64,000 nt of DNA from Sodiomyces alkalinus F11 (lineage: Eukaryota; Ascomycota; Sordariomycetes; Glomerellales; Plectosphaerellaceae), in assembly GCF_003711515.1 (NCBI RefSeq), contig NW_021167082.1, positions 342,923-406,922 on the forward strand, given 5' to 3'. The notes under the pieces were generated by a model. The model was given only the letters and a program-made list of their open reading frames with translations, had not been told where the DNA came from and made no database searches. A program made the translations under genes and the position numbers. Shown here piece after piece: positions 22,875 through 33,500 of this stretch (position 1 is the stretch's first letter; the number at the start of each line of letters is the position of its first letter).

Positions 22875-23039
22875 TCTTCTGGTAATGCCAGCTGCAGCTG
22901 CATGATGATGAATGGATATACGCAAAAGCTGAGACCATACAGGCATTCCCCGGGGAGACACTGAGAGACATATATCACCTCGCGGGGCATAGCATAGGCG
23001 AGAAGGAAGTGTTGGGGAGAAGAATATGGTCTCGATCAT
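22875..23039 (-). other. In-frame N-terminal extension of the tRNA dimethylallyltransferase
   Basis: 55 codons are open from ATG 23039 down to the conserved start at 22874, with a second ATG at 22946. The segment from 22946 (MPVWSQLLRISIHHHAAAA, then GITRR) lacks acidic residues and could form a basic amphipathic helix. This would direct a longer isoform to mitochondria. Confidence 0.5.
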
Positions 23040-23153
23040 GAGTCCGCCGGCGGTACGTACCTACCTACCTAAGGTACGGAGCACTGAGCACCTTATCTTA
23101 CTGATACGGATAAAGAGCGCACGATCAGAGGGTAATTTTGTAAGCCTGACGAG

Positions 23154-23181
23154 CCAATCAACTAAAGCAATTGGCCATTGG
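23154..23181. promoter_or_regulatory. Three CCAAT boxes in the shared mod5-sec61 promoter
   Basis: CCAAT at 23154-23158 on plus, and ATTGG at 23170-23174 and 23177-23181 (CCAAT on minus), lie within 28 bp in the 450-bp divergent region. CCAAT boxes bind the Hap2/3/5 (CBC) complex in fungi. Position about 310 bp from the sec61 ATG and about 120-280 bp from the mod5 starts fits promoter use in either direction. Confidence 0.55.
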
Positions 23182-23492
23182 CGGACAAACGCCAGTCACG
23201 TGTCTATGCTCCACCCCCCGACCTTTGGACACATTGACAATTCGGGTGATTTTGAAGCCAGATCGCAGCCTTCGCTCCTCGACCTCCTTTCTCCAAGCTC
23301 CCTCTCTTCTCTCCGCGATTAATATTCCGTCCTTTCTCTCTTCGTTTCCTCCCCCCCTCCTTTCCTTCAGGTTATCTGAATAGCCTGGGCCATTGTTGCT
23401 CAGAGCATTCTTCTTTTCTTTTCTTTTCCTCTGCTCTCTTGGGCAACTAGGACCATTGTGTTTTTTAATCTCGTCATTGAACCACCGCCACC

Positions 23493-25253
23493 ATGAGCTC
23501 CCGTGAGTTTGTTCCCGCTTCTTGTTGCCCATCGCGACATGTCTCCCCATCATCGCGCATTGCCCTCCCATTTCCATTCCAAAGCTCGTCGGGCGGCTTG
23601 CGGAAGTTGGACGGGGAACTGGGACGCAGATGGAGTCTCGAATGCAATGCCACATCATTCATCCACATCATTCGATCACACTAAGTCGCGATTTCGTTGG
23701 CTAACGCGTTGTCTCTCACTCTATCCAGTACGCTTCCTCGACCTCGTCAAGCCCTTCGTGCCGTTCCTCCCTGAGGTTCAGCAGCCGGAGACCAAGATTC
23801 CCTTCAACCAAAAGTTGATGTGGACGGCCTTGACTCTGCTTGTTTTCCTCGTTATGAGCCAAATGCCCCTCTATGGCATCGTCTCTTCCGACAACTCCGA
23901 TCCGCTCTACTGGCTGCGTATGGTCATGGCCAGTAATCGCGGTACGCTCATGGAGCTCGGTATCACACCCATCATCTCGTCCGGTATGGTCTTCCAGCTC
24001 CTTGCCGGCACTCACGTCATCGACGTGAACCTTGACCTCAAGTCCGACCGCGAGCTCTACCAAACGGCCCAGAAGCTCCTGGCCTTCGTCCTCTCTGCCG
24101 GCACTGCCACCGTCTATGTCTTCTCCGGTCAATATGGACCCCCCTCGGACCTCGGCGCCGGCATCGTCTTCCTCCTCATCCTCCAGCTCGTCGTGGCCGG
24201 CATGATCGTCATCCTCTTGGACGAGCTCCTCCAGAAGGGCTATGGCCTCGGCTCCGGCATCTCGCTCTTCATCGCCACCAACATCTGCGAGTCCATCATG
24301 TGGAAGGCCTTCTCCCCGACCACCATCAACACCGGCCGTGGCCCCGAGTTTGAGGGTGCCGTCATTGCGCTCTTCCACCTGCTCCTGACCTGGAACAACA
24401 AGCAGCGTGCGCTCCACGAGGCCTTCTACCGCCAGAACCTCCCCAACATCATGAACCTGCTCGCCACCATCACCGTCTTCGCCGCCGTCATCTACCTGCA
24501 GGGCTTCCGCGTCGAGATCCCCGTCAAGTCCTCCCGCCAGCGCGGCGCTCGCGGCTCGTACCCGGTCCGCCTGTTCTACACCTCGAACATGCCCATCATG
24601 CTGCAGTCCGCCCTGTCGTCCAACGTCTTCCTCATCAGCCAGATGCTGTACTCCCGCTTCTCCGACAACCTCCTCGTCCGCCTCTTCGGTGTTTGGGAGG
24701 CCAAGGAGGGCACCTCGCAGCTCGCCGCCGTGTCCGGTCTCGCCTACTACATGTCCCCGCCTCTGAACATGAAGGACGCCCTGATCGACCCCATCCACAC
24801 CCTCGTGTACATCACCTACATGCTCACCGCCTGCGCCGTCTTCTCCAAGACGTGGATCGAGGTCTCCGGCTCCAGCCCCCGCGACGTCGCCAAGCAGCTC
24901 AAGGACCAGGGTCTCGTCATGGCTGGACATCGTGACCAGAGCATGTACAAGGAGCTCAAGCGCGTCATTCCTACGGCTGCCGCCTTTGGTGGTGCCTGCA
25001 TTGGTGCTCTCTCTGTCGCCAGCGACCTGATGGGTGCTCTGGGCTCGGGCACTGGTACTCTTCTTGCCGTCACGTAAGTTGCCCCCTTCTTTGCTAAGAA
25101 GCAGGCTATTTCGTCTACCATCTCAGTACCTTTTTTTTTTTGGGCTAACATGTTATTTTTTTTTTCTTTTTCCCCAGCATCATCTACGGTTACTTCGAGA
25201 TTGCAGCCAAGGAGGGCGATCTGGCCAGCATGAAGGGTCTGGTCATGGGCTAA
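23493..25253 (+). CDS. sec61: Sec61 translocon alpha subunit
   Basis: Three exons: 23493-23502 (only 10 nt, coding MSS plus one base), 23729-25073 and 25178-25253; introns of 226 and 104 nt. The product is 476 aa, the usual Sec61/SecY eukaryotic length, forming the ten-helix protein-conducting channel of the ER. Family stretches include [18 protein letters not shown] at the N-terminus, the plug-region segment [27 protein letters not shown], the cytosolic loop [20 protein letters not shown] (ribosome-binding arginines) and the C-terminal [15 protein letters not shown]. The start is in a strong context (CCGCCACCATGAGC). Codon use is strongly biased to C-ending codons, as expected for a highly expressed gene. 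Confidence 0.97.
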
Positions 25254-26389
25254 AATCGTCTTTTTTTGAGATGATTCAAGCCCGGGGTTTCCGATAACGA
25301 CCTGTCGTCTCAGCTTCTGAGGGAGCGTTTTCTTCCTTTGTCCCATCGCGAAGCTCTGGTCGGCCGCTACAGATCATATATTTGTTTAGGGTCCCTGCCA
25401 GCAGCCCTCCCGCCGTGTATCATGTAGGAAAGAGAAAAGTACCTGATTATACCAAGGTGAAGGTCTCGTCTCATTATTATTATTATTTATATTCCGTTTC
25501 TTCGCCTCGGGCAGGAAGGAAATACGGGAGTTGGAGCGGGCGTCGGCTGTTCGCATGGGAGGTGGACTACTACTCCGTTACGCTATCCGGGTGGGCGAGG
25601 GTAAGGAAAAGCCTCCCGGTTGGGGACTGTCTCATCGGCTGTGTAGTCATTTGAGAGAATACAAGTCCATGAAATTGCTATTATGGCAGGGGTTGAAAGA
25701 GGGCTTCGTTGGGTCCTAGCATGGGATGTGCGGTGGTGGACGTGTATGTTAAGACCTGTAAACAAGAACAACTTGATCTTTTATTTCTCCTCTGCGCATT
25801 GGATTCGTCCGTAGAAGGGTCAGGGGATCTAGGAGGTCCGTAGAATCCGACCCTGGTGCTGGGGAGAAACGAGTGAGTGAGACAAGCGCGGCACGGGTAG
25901 TACACTACGTGAGATATTGTAGTTGGGTGTAGAGTTCCGAGGGAGTGTTTCCAATGTGCAAAAGAGTCGGCTGAACTGAGAGAAGGCCGGGCTTCGAAAA
26001 TCTCCCTCCGCATTCTTCAGCAAAATCAGAAGTAATAGGCCGCAATGTGGGACACGAAGGGATGGAATGCAGGGTCAGAACTGGTGCCGAAGTTGAGTAG
26101 CATTCCAGGCGTCAGATTTATGGGATTTATGGGTTAATGAACATCGCGAGGTGTCCCACTTCAGATCCTCAGATCCCTTCTAGGGCTTGGGTCGAAAGAG
26201 AATTATTCGTTGGAAAGCAGACGGGACCATGGCGCATAGAAGAAGGCGGGCTTATTCAAAACGAACTGCAAGACCCAAAGCAACGGGGCACTTAAGGACG
26301 CCGACGCGGTTGTCAGAGGTGCATACGCGTATGGGAATCCGAGGAGCATAAGATCATGCGCACTGTGGACACTTCTATGGTGTTCTTGA
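25254..26389. other. Intergenic between sec61 and the LTR element
   Basis: sec61 3' UTR and unassigned DNA of normal base composition. No supported gene. The last five bases (CTTGA, 26385-26389) are the left target-site duplication. Confidence 0.6.
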
Positions 26390-26585
26390 TGTCATATTCT
26401 ATCACGTGAGCCACGGTATGGTGCTCTCCTATTAGTTAGAGGTGCCCCACTATCCTCGCTTAGAAGGTGGCAGATGTATTTAGGACACGTATACCCGCCC
26501 CCTTTTTCTTTCTCTTTTATATATAATATAATTATATATTTCCTGAATTAACGCTCCCTATAAGTATACTCCCGTGAATTTAATA
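26390..26585 (+). repeat. Left LTR, 196 bp
   Basis: Starts TGTCATATTC and ends TTTAATA where the right copy ends TTCAACA. Its 5' half (to about 26510) is normal, but its 3' half shows many C-to-T changes compared with the right LTR. Confidence 0.9.
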
Positions 26586-27484
26586 GTTATAAACCAGGGT
26601 AGTAATAGTAACTAGTAACTTCCTACTAATCTATTATCTACGTTTATTTTTATATACTTCTATAGTATTATAGAGCCCTCTTACGCTCTCTTTACTAATA
26701 ATAAGCTTTTATTCGCTAAACCCTTACTCGATACTATATCGAATAAGCTTAAGATTATAGCTAAAACGCTCGGTATCCCGCGTCTTAAATCCACGCGGTA
26801 CTAGGCCGATTAGATCTTCTATATCTAGTTATATACGTAAAGGATAAAGGTCTAGACACTACTTAATCCTAGTTAAAAGGATTAGCTAAATAACCGCCCT
26901 AAGTATATTATACCTAAATCCCTAGATTAACTACGCGAATAGTATTCTTAAGGCGAGGGCGATAATACTATTATACCCTCAATGTAGGAGCTTATACGCC
27001 TTACCGAAATCGAGAACTAATAGATTATAGCTTAAAATTAAAAGCTTAGTCGCCTTATTAAGGCGCTCGATAAGGCTAATTAACTACTTAAAACCACCGT
27101 AAAGACTTTTACCTATTAATAGGCTATCGAAAAGGCTATTAAGAAATATCCCAGCTACGATAAGGAAAAATAAAACCGATACTTTATATTATGCTATATA
27201 ATAAAGGAACTTAAGAGTAATTTAGCTCTAAGTAGTATTCATATAAAGAAAAAGGTAAAACGAGTATACGAAAAGTATCTATAAGATACTTATTAAGCTA
27301 ATACTAAAATAGCTATATAGTATACGGAGTAGAATACCCTTATTAAACGCGTATATTAGTAAAAGGTAGCCGAGATTTATGGACCTATTATTATTCGGAA
27401 CTTCCTAATAGTAGTTAGATAGAAGTTTACGCCTATTTAGGTAGAAACTAAGCTTTAGGAGCTAATAATAAAAGAGGTTTATAG

Positions 27485-27684
27485 CGATAAGATTTCCGAT
27501 CTTCTAATATACGGCCGCGAGTTTAACGCTATTATAAGCGCTCTAACCACGGATAGTATATGCTATAGCGTTTACGCGANNNNNNNNNNCGATAAGATTT
27601 CCGATCTTCTAATATACGGCCGCGAGTTTAACGCTATTATAAGCGCTCTAACCACGGATAGTATATGCTATAGCGTTTACGCGA
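27485..27684. other. Assembly gap (10 N) flanked by an exact 95-bp duplication
   Basis: The 95 bases at 27485-27579 are repeated exactly at 27590-27684 on either side of ten N (27580-27589). This is what two overlapping contig ends look like when placed side by side instead of merged. Confidence 0.95.
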
Positions 27685-28079
27685 CCCTAAAAGACCGCTT
27701 AGATAATAACAAAGGCGGAAAAAAGCCCAAGAAGAAGAGTACTAATTACCCCTATCGACGCGAACACACTTAGAAGCCAGAGCACTATATTAAGCTGGAG
27801 TACGCTTTAACCGGAAAATACGAGCAGAGATCTAACACCTACGTTAATAATAAGTGGTGTGAGGAGATACGGAAGGAGATTAAGCTCCTAAAGTGGAAAA
27901 GCTTACGCGAAAAACTATCGAAAAAGGGATAGGAAAGCTCGGAGAGCGGTAGTAGTAAAGGAGATAGGTATCCTGGGAAGGTTATTATAACTATCCTAGA
28001 TCCCGCCCTTATCTACACTATAGAAGAGGTCCCTAGGATCTACGCCGCGCTCCGACTAGGCTCCTACCCACTCTTATAG

Positions 28080-28468
28080 AGCACTCTTCTTAATAATTAC
28101 GGCGTAACTTACCTTATTAACTTAATCGACCTACTTATTCTAGGTTCCTTCATTCCTATAAAGGGATCTATCGAATCCGGTATAACCGACTTTCCGATTC
28201 TTAGTAAAGGTAAACGGCTTCTTAAAGAAATCCTTAATAGACCTTTAGGTGCTCCGAAAGCTAACTTAGAGCTTAACGATATAGTCGTTATAGAGGGATT
28301 TTACACGAATATTATATCGGAAGCTCTGTTATATAAGGTTGGGATCTGGTATTCGGGTTATAACTGCTCGTTACGCTTTAGAACGGCGGAGATATACTTT
28401 ACCATTTACTTGAGCTTGGCGAAGAACTGCGCGAAACCAGTTAGTCAGAGCATTCAACTTTGGAAATA
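28080..28468 (+). pseudogene. Relic of copia-type gag/protease polyprotein
   Basis: A 129-codon open stretch between stops at 28077 and 28466. It reads through segments such as IEGFYTNIISEALL and KVGIWYSGYNCSLRF, which match the pattern that follows the aspartic protease in copia-type polyproteins (the region leading to gag-pre-integrase). Further upstream (about 27700-28076) the same element encodes fragments of a lysine/glutamate-rich protein broken by stops at TAG/TAA sites typical of RIP. The protease catalytic motif is not intact. Assignment to copia rests on a remembered pattern and should be searched. Confidence 0.5.
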
Positions 28469-29060
28469 AAGCGAAAAACGCACCTTCTTATCGTCGTCGT
28501 CAGAGTCCTTATCAATCTTACGGACTATGACACAGTCAAAAAGAATTTTGACCAAAGAGACGAGGCCAGTAAAACTATAAGTATAGGTTAGCGGTCGTAA
28601 AGCTTAATAGCGTATATATCTTCGAGCTAATACGAAATAGAGTATACGATTACGATCGTAAAGCGCCTTAGATAGGGGGTAAGAACTTATAGAGGGTAGT
28701 ATATATAGTTTCTATCCTTGCACTTTTAGTAGTGATAGGAGCGGCCAGAAATAGAAACACAATAATTAAACGAGCGCTGTTTCCCCGAATAAATGCCCTT
28801 TACGTATTCCAGGCAGGGCGGATCAAATAGAACCGGAATAAAATCATCCTCGGCATCCTTTTTATTATTATTACTGCCCTTAGCAGTCTTCTAAGGAGTC
28901 AGCTTAGAATAGAGCAGAGACATCGCAGACCAACGCTCGGAAATAACTTATAAAAGCACCCTTCTTAGTGCCGGCTTTACCCTTGGTCTTCTTTATACTA
29001 TTAGCCGAGGCTTTCTTAGCTGCCGCGGCACGGGTAACGGCCGAGAGGGTAGGGGGAGCC
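28440..29060 (-). pseudogene. Minus-strand relic ORF inside the LTR element
   Basis: Read on minus, the interval gives an Ala/Lys-rich segment (VTRAAAAKKASANSIKKTK), then SERWSAMSLLYSKLTP, an acidic stretch with DAEDDFIPVLFDPPCLEYV, and NYCVSISGR...KCKDRNYIYYPL. Stops and a frame change interrupt it. The spaced cysteines recall a family of uncharacterised fungal proteins with a CxxC...C...C pattern, but I cannot name it. Base composition is closer to normal here than in the surrounding RIP-affected DNA. Confidence 0.3.
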
Positions 29061-29501
29061 TAAACGACGCTACTAGTTAGCACGCGCCACTAAAAACAAA
29101 GCTCCGATACTCACTATATCGCTATTATTTTTTTTATTGCTATTAATAGAAAATTTTGGAAAATTTGGATTAAAATCGTCAAAAAATCCTCAAAAAACAA
29201 CAGAACAAGGGTTATAAGAGGGAAGATCCAAAAGCTCCAAAACGCCGGTATAACGCCTTTAATTTATCTACGGAAGGCCCCACTATCACTTATTTACTAC
29301 TACTATTAATAGCACTTTTCCTTTATGATTTACTACTATTATTATTATTTTTATTGTTTTACAGCTTTTGTTCCTACCTTTCAACTCGATATCAAGGGCA
29401 TCACACGACCCTTTAAGGCTATTTTGAGGTTGAAAATACGGCTAGGTTAAGGTTAGGCTAAGTAATCGTTCCGCTAATCACAGCGTAATAATTAGGGGGT
29501 A

Positions 29502-29697
29502 TATTATATTCTATCACGTGAGCCACGGTATAGTGCTCTCCTATTAGTTAGAGGTGCCCTACTATCCTCGCTTAGAAGGTGGCAGATATATTTAGGACAC
29601 GTACACCCGCCCCCTTTTTCTTTCTCTTTTATATACAATATAATCATACATTTCCTGAATCAACGCTCCCTGCAAGCACGCTCCCGTCAATTCAACA
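29502..29697 (+). repeat. Right LTR, 196 bp
   Basis: Pairs with 26390-26585. Its 5' half carries G-to-A and C-to-T changes (for example TATT in place of TGTC at the start) and its 3' half is normal, the mirror image of the left LTR. Confidence 0.9.
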
Positions 29698-29702
29698 CTT
29701 AA

Positions 29703-30524
29703 GGAGTGGGGCGGGGGAGATGGCAATTGTCAATTGAGCAACTGTAGTGGCGGGGCAAAAGCCCTTCGACGCATCCGCACTGTGTTTCTACTGGGCAAAC
29801 CGAGCGGAATGGTGTGTGTGTGTCCTGCGAACACCGGTGATGACTCGGATTCTGCAGCGGGACAAACTCACCGCTGTACGTTGTACCTTACCAAGACCAA
29901 GACATAAGACGGAGTGGGTATTTCCATGTACTCCATACCAAGCCACCTATCTGGCATCTCAATCCACTCAGTGCCAACATGCTGGGCTACAAAGTGGGGT
30001 GCGTGGGGACTTAAAAGTACTCCGTATCGTAGAGTAAAGGTATTTTCATTTTCACTTTCCGACGGCAACCTCGAGTCCTGGGAAGTTCCTGCCTCTTTTT
30101 TTACCCATCCTCTCTACCCGTTCATCTCCCTTCCTCGAATCCTTACTCTCTTCTTCCCCTCTATCCCTCGCTCCTCTGTTAAGTTTCTCTTTGTCCTTAT
30201 ATTATTTTATCGTTCGATCCATTCAATCCATGTTGAAGACGGTAATTCTCCATGGGTTCTAGAGCTATCCCGCTCCTGACCGGCCATTCTATCCGTCTCT
30301 CCCTCGCCTCCAACGTGGTTTAACAGCATCGCGAATACGCGACGACCGCGACTACGACCCATACCTCAACTTGTCACCATTTTCTCGTCACGCGCAGTTG
30401 GCTGGCCTTTGTTCTACTGTGTTTCTCTTCTGCTTGGATCGTACGGCGGCCGCAAGGCGACCCTCGCTTGTGTGACGAGTCTACTTCGGATTTGGAGTCC
30501 GGAAAGTTACATTCTCACTTCAAC
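29703..30524. promoter_or_regulatory. Promoter and leader of the ABC transporter gene
   Basis: Normal-composition DNA with CT-rich tracts (about 30090-30200 and 30280-30320) preceding ATG 30525. No other gene seen. The LTR element ends only 820 bp upstream of the start codon. Confidence 0.5.
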
Positions 30525-33500
30525 ATGGGCTTCGCCCGTTGTGAGGGGCCAATATGGCAGGTCGATGACTTCTCTCGTTGCTTCCAGCAAGAGTACGTGC
30601 CACCCCACCCCCACCCCTTCGCTGGTCCTTGCCACTACCGGCATATGATCCTTTCCTTGGTCTCATCTTGCGCTGGTTACCTTAATCAAACACCGTGCGC
30701 TGCTGACGTGGGAATCCTCCTCCTCTCCTTAGCTACCTCAAGGTCCTATTTCCCCTCATCACCATCGCCATCTCGCTCCTCGTCCTCTTCCTTCAGAACG
30801 CACCCCGCGCCGCCAAACGCCTCCGCCAAAAGGCTGGCTACCAATCATTACCCACGGACCCCGATCATGAACATGCGCAGGAGAACACCGCTGCCGCACA
30901 TACCGACATCCCTCCCGAGGAGCAGGAGGAAGCAGTAGACGACGATGACGACGACGAACCCCTGACACTGAATCGCAATGGTGGCGGCCGTCTGTCCCTC
31001 GTCAAGACCACCACTCGTGGCTCCGTCGTCTCCGTCGTCCAGGCCGACAGCCCCCAAGCCCAGAGCTTGTCTATGTACGTCGAGGAACTCGCCGTCGCCG
31101 GTCTGGTCGCCATCCACATCATTGCTCTGCTTACCGGCGGATATGGCGAACGCGGCCATCTTGCCGCCATTGCCGGCCTGGTCGTCTGGCTCTACGTCGC
31201 TGCCCTCGCCACCCTTCGTCTCGTCCTGGGAAACACAAGGTGGCGCCTCCCCCGTCTTTGGTTTCATACCGCCACCATCTACGGCTGCGAATGGCTCTAC
31301 ACCGTTGCCATCTTCCGCTCGGCCATCATTCACCCGAGTTCCCGCACCGTCCAGATCCTGGTCATCGTCGAGTTTGCCCTGACCTCCTTGCTTTTCGGCA
31401 TGGCCATTACCACCCGCAAGGGTAACAAGACCGTCCTGCTTGAGTGGGAGGATGGCGTCGAGCCCTCTCGCGAGCCCCTCGCCTCGCTGCTCTCACTGGC
31501 TACCTTCTCGTGGGTTGACCCGATTGTCTGGCGAGGATACAAGGAGACCTTCGAAATGAAGGCCGTTTGGAACCTCCTCCCCAAGGACAAGGCCGCCGCC
31601 GTACTCGCCGACTACCGGACCTTCAAGCGCACGACGTCCCTCGCCATACATCTGCTCAAGTACTTCAGGAAGGACCTCATTATCCAGTGCTCTTTGGCTG
31701 TCATTGGTGCCGTCTTTGCTTTCGCCCCGACATTGTTGCTCAAGGCCATTCTTGAGTACGTCGAGCAGCCCGACAATGCGCCCATCAACGTCATCTGGCT
31801 CTACGTCATCTTGCTTCCCGTCCTCGACCTCGTCCGCTCCTTTGGCGACGGCATGGCCCTCTGGATTGGCCGCAAGATTTGCATCCGCATCCGCGCTATT
31901 GTTGTCGGCGAAATCTACGCCAAGGCGCTTCGCCGAAAGGCTTCCGCCGGCAAGGACACCGTGCTCGGCAGTTCCGGAAAGAAAAAGAAGAATGATGGGA
32001 AGGGAGGCATTTTTGACTCTATCAAGCAGAAGCTGGGTCTGGCAGAAGACGATGATGACCAATCCACTGGCGCCGCCGCCGCCGCCGCCGAGCCCTCCGC
32101 CGACCCCTCCGCCGACCCCTCCGCCGACCCCTCCGCCGACGTCGTTCCCAAGGCCAACGACGAGCAGGTCAACCTCGGTACCATCATCAACCTCATGTCC
32201 GTCGACAGCTTCAAGATCGCCGAAAGCACCGCCTACCTCCACTTCCTGTGCGCCTGTGCACCCACCCAGCTGATCATCTGCGTCGTTCTGCTCTGGCGCG
32301 TCATGGGTCTCAGCGCCATTCCCGGCCTCATCGTCATGGCCTTCCTCCTTCCCATCAACTACGCTTTCGCGCGCGGCTTCTCCATCACCTCCAAGAAGAT
32401 CCTGGCTGCCACCGACAAGCGCATCAACGTGACCAACGAGATCCTCAACAACATCCGCATCATCAAGTATTTCGCCTGGGAGGAGAGGTTCGGCCGTATC
32501 GTGGACGAGAAGCGCCTTGTCGAGCTCCGCGCTCTGCGCTCCCGTTTCCTGGTTTGGTCCTGCGCCGTGGCCGTCTGGAATTCCGTGCCCGTCATCATCA
32601 CTTTCTTCTCCTTCTTCGTTTACACCGTCATCCAGAAACAGCCGCTCTATCCCTCCGTCGCTTTTACCGCCATTTCGCTCTTCATGCTTCTTCGCATCCC
32701 GCTCGATCAGTTTGGCGACATGTTCGCCCACGTGCAAGAGACCAAGGTATCCCTCGACCGCGTCGAAGAATTCCTCATGGAAGAAGAGACGGAGAAGTAC
32801 GAGCAGCTGGGTCTCGAGAACATTGACGAGAACGGGAACCGCGTCATCGGCTTCCGGGATGCCACTTTCATCTGGGGCGGCAAGGACACCGTCGCCGAGG
32901 ACGGCTCACTGGCTTTCCGACTGCTTGACATCAATGTCGACTTCGAGATCGGCCACCTCAACGTGATCGCCGGCCCGACCGGATCTGGCAAGACATCTAT
33001 GCTCATGGCTCTCCTCGGCGAAATGACCCAGCTGGAAGGCAAGGTCTACTGCCCCGGCGGCCGCAGCCGCGAAGACGTGCGGCCGGATCCCGAGACCGAG
33101 CTAGCCAACACCATAGCCTACGTTGCCCAATCCGCCTGGCTGGTGAATGCCACCATCAAAGAAAACATCCTCTTTTCGGCCGAGATGGACGAGAACAGGT
33201 ACAAAAACGTCATCGTGGCATGCGCGTTGGAGCGCGACTTCGAGATCCTAGACCACGGTGATGAGACACTCGTCGGTGAGAAGGGAATCACCCTCTCGGG
33301 AGGTCAAAAGCAGCGCATCTCCCTGGCCCGTGCCCTCTACTCCAACTCGCAGCATCTTTTGCTCGACGACTGCTTGAGCGCTGTCGATTCGCACACCGCT
33401 CACTGGATCTTCAACAACGCCATCCGGGGCCCCCTCATGGCCGGCCGGACCTGCATCCTGGTGACGCACAACATTCAGCTGGCCGTACCCTCGTCCCACT

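Larger units (their letters stand above)
26390..29697 (+). mobile_element. RIP-mutated LTR retroelement with a copia-like relic, non-autonomous
   Basis: Two 196-bp LTRs bound a 3,308-bp element flanked by CTTGA (26385-26389) and CTTAA (29698-29702), a 5-bp target duplication differing by one transition. A purine tract (TTAGGGGG) sits just before the right LTR, so the element reads left to right. The interior is mostly TA-rich with few CA/TG dinucleotides but CG retained, as expected of RIP. A gag/protease-like relic is on plus and an unrelated-looking relic on minus. The ~2.9-kb interior is too short for a full copia polyprotein, and I see no reverse transcriptase, integrase or RNase H. A 10-N gap lies inside. 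Confidence 0.85.

Noticed and set aside
23716..24930. 404-aa minus-strand ORF opposite sec61
   Set aside because: Shadow of strong codon bias in sec61; the peptide is a Gly/Asp/Glu/Val-rich artefact.
31493..32737. 414-aa minus-strand ORF opposite the ABC transporter
   Set aside because: Antisense shadow of the transporter gene, as are 33248-34207 and 34298-35236.
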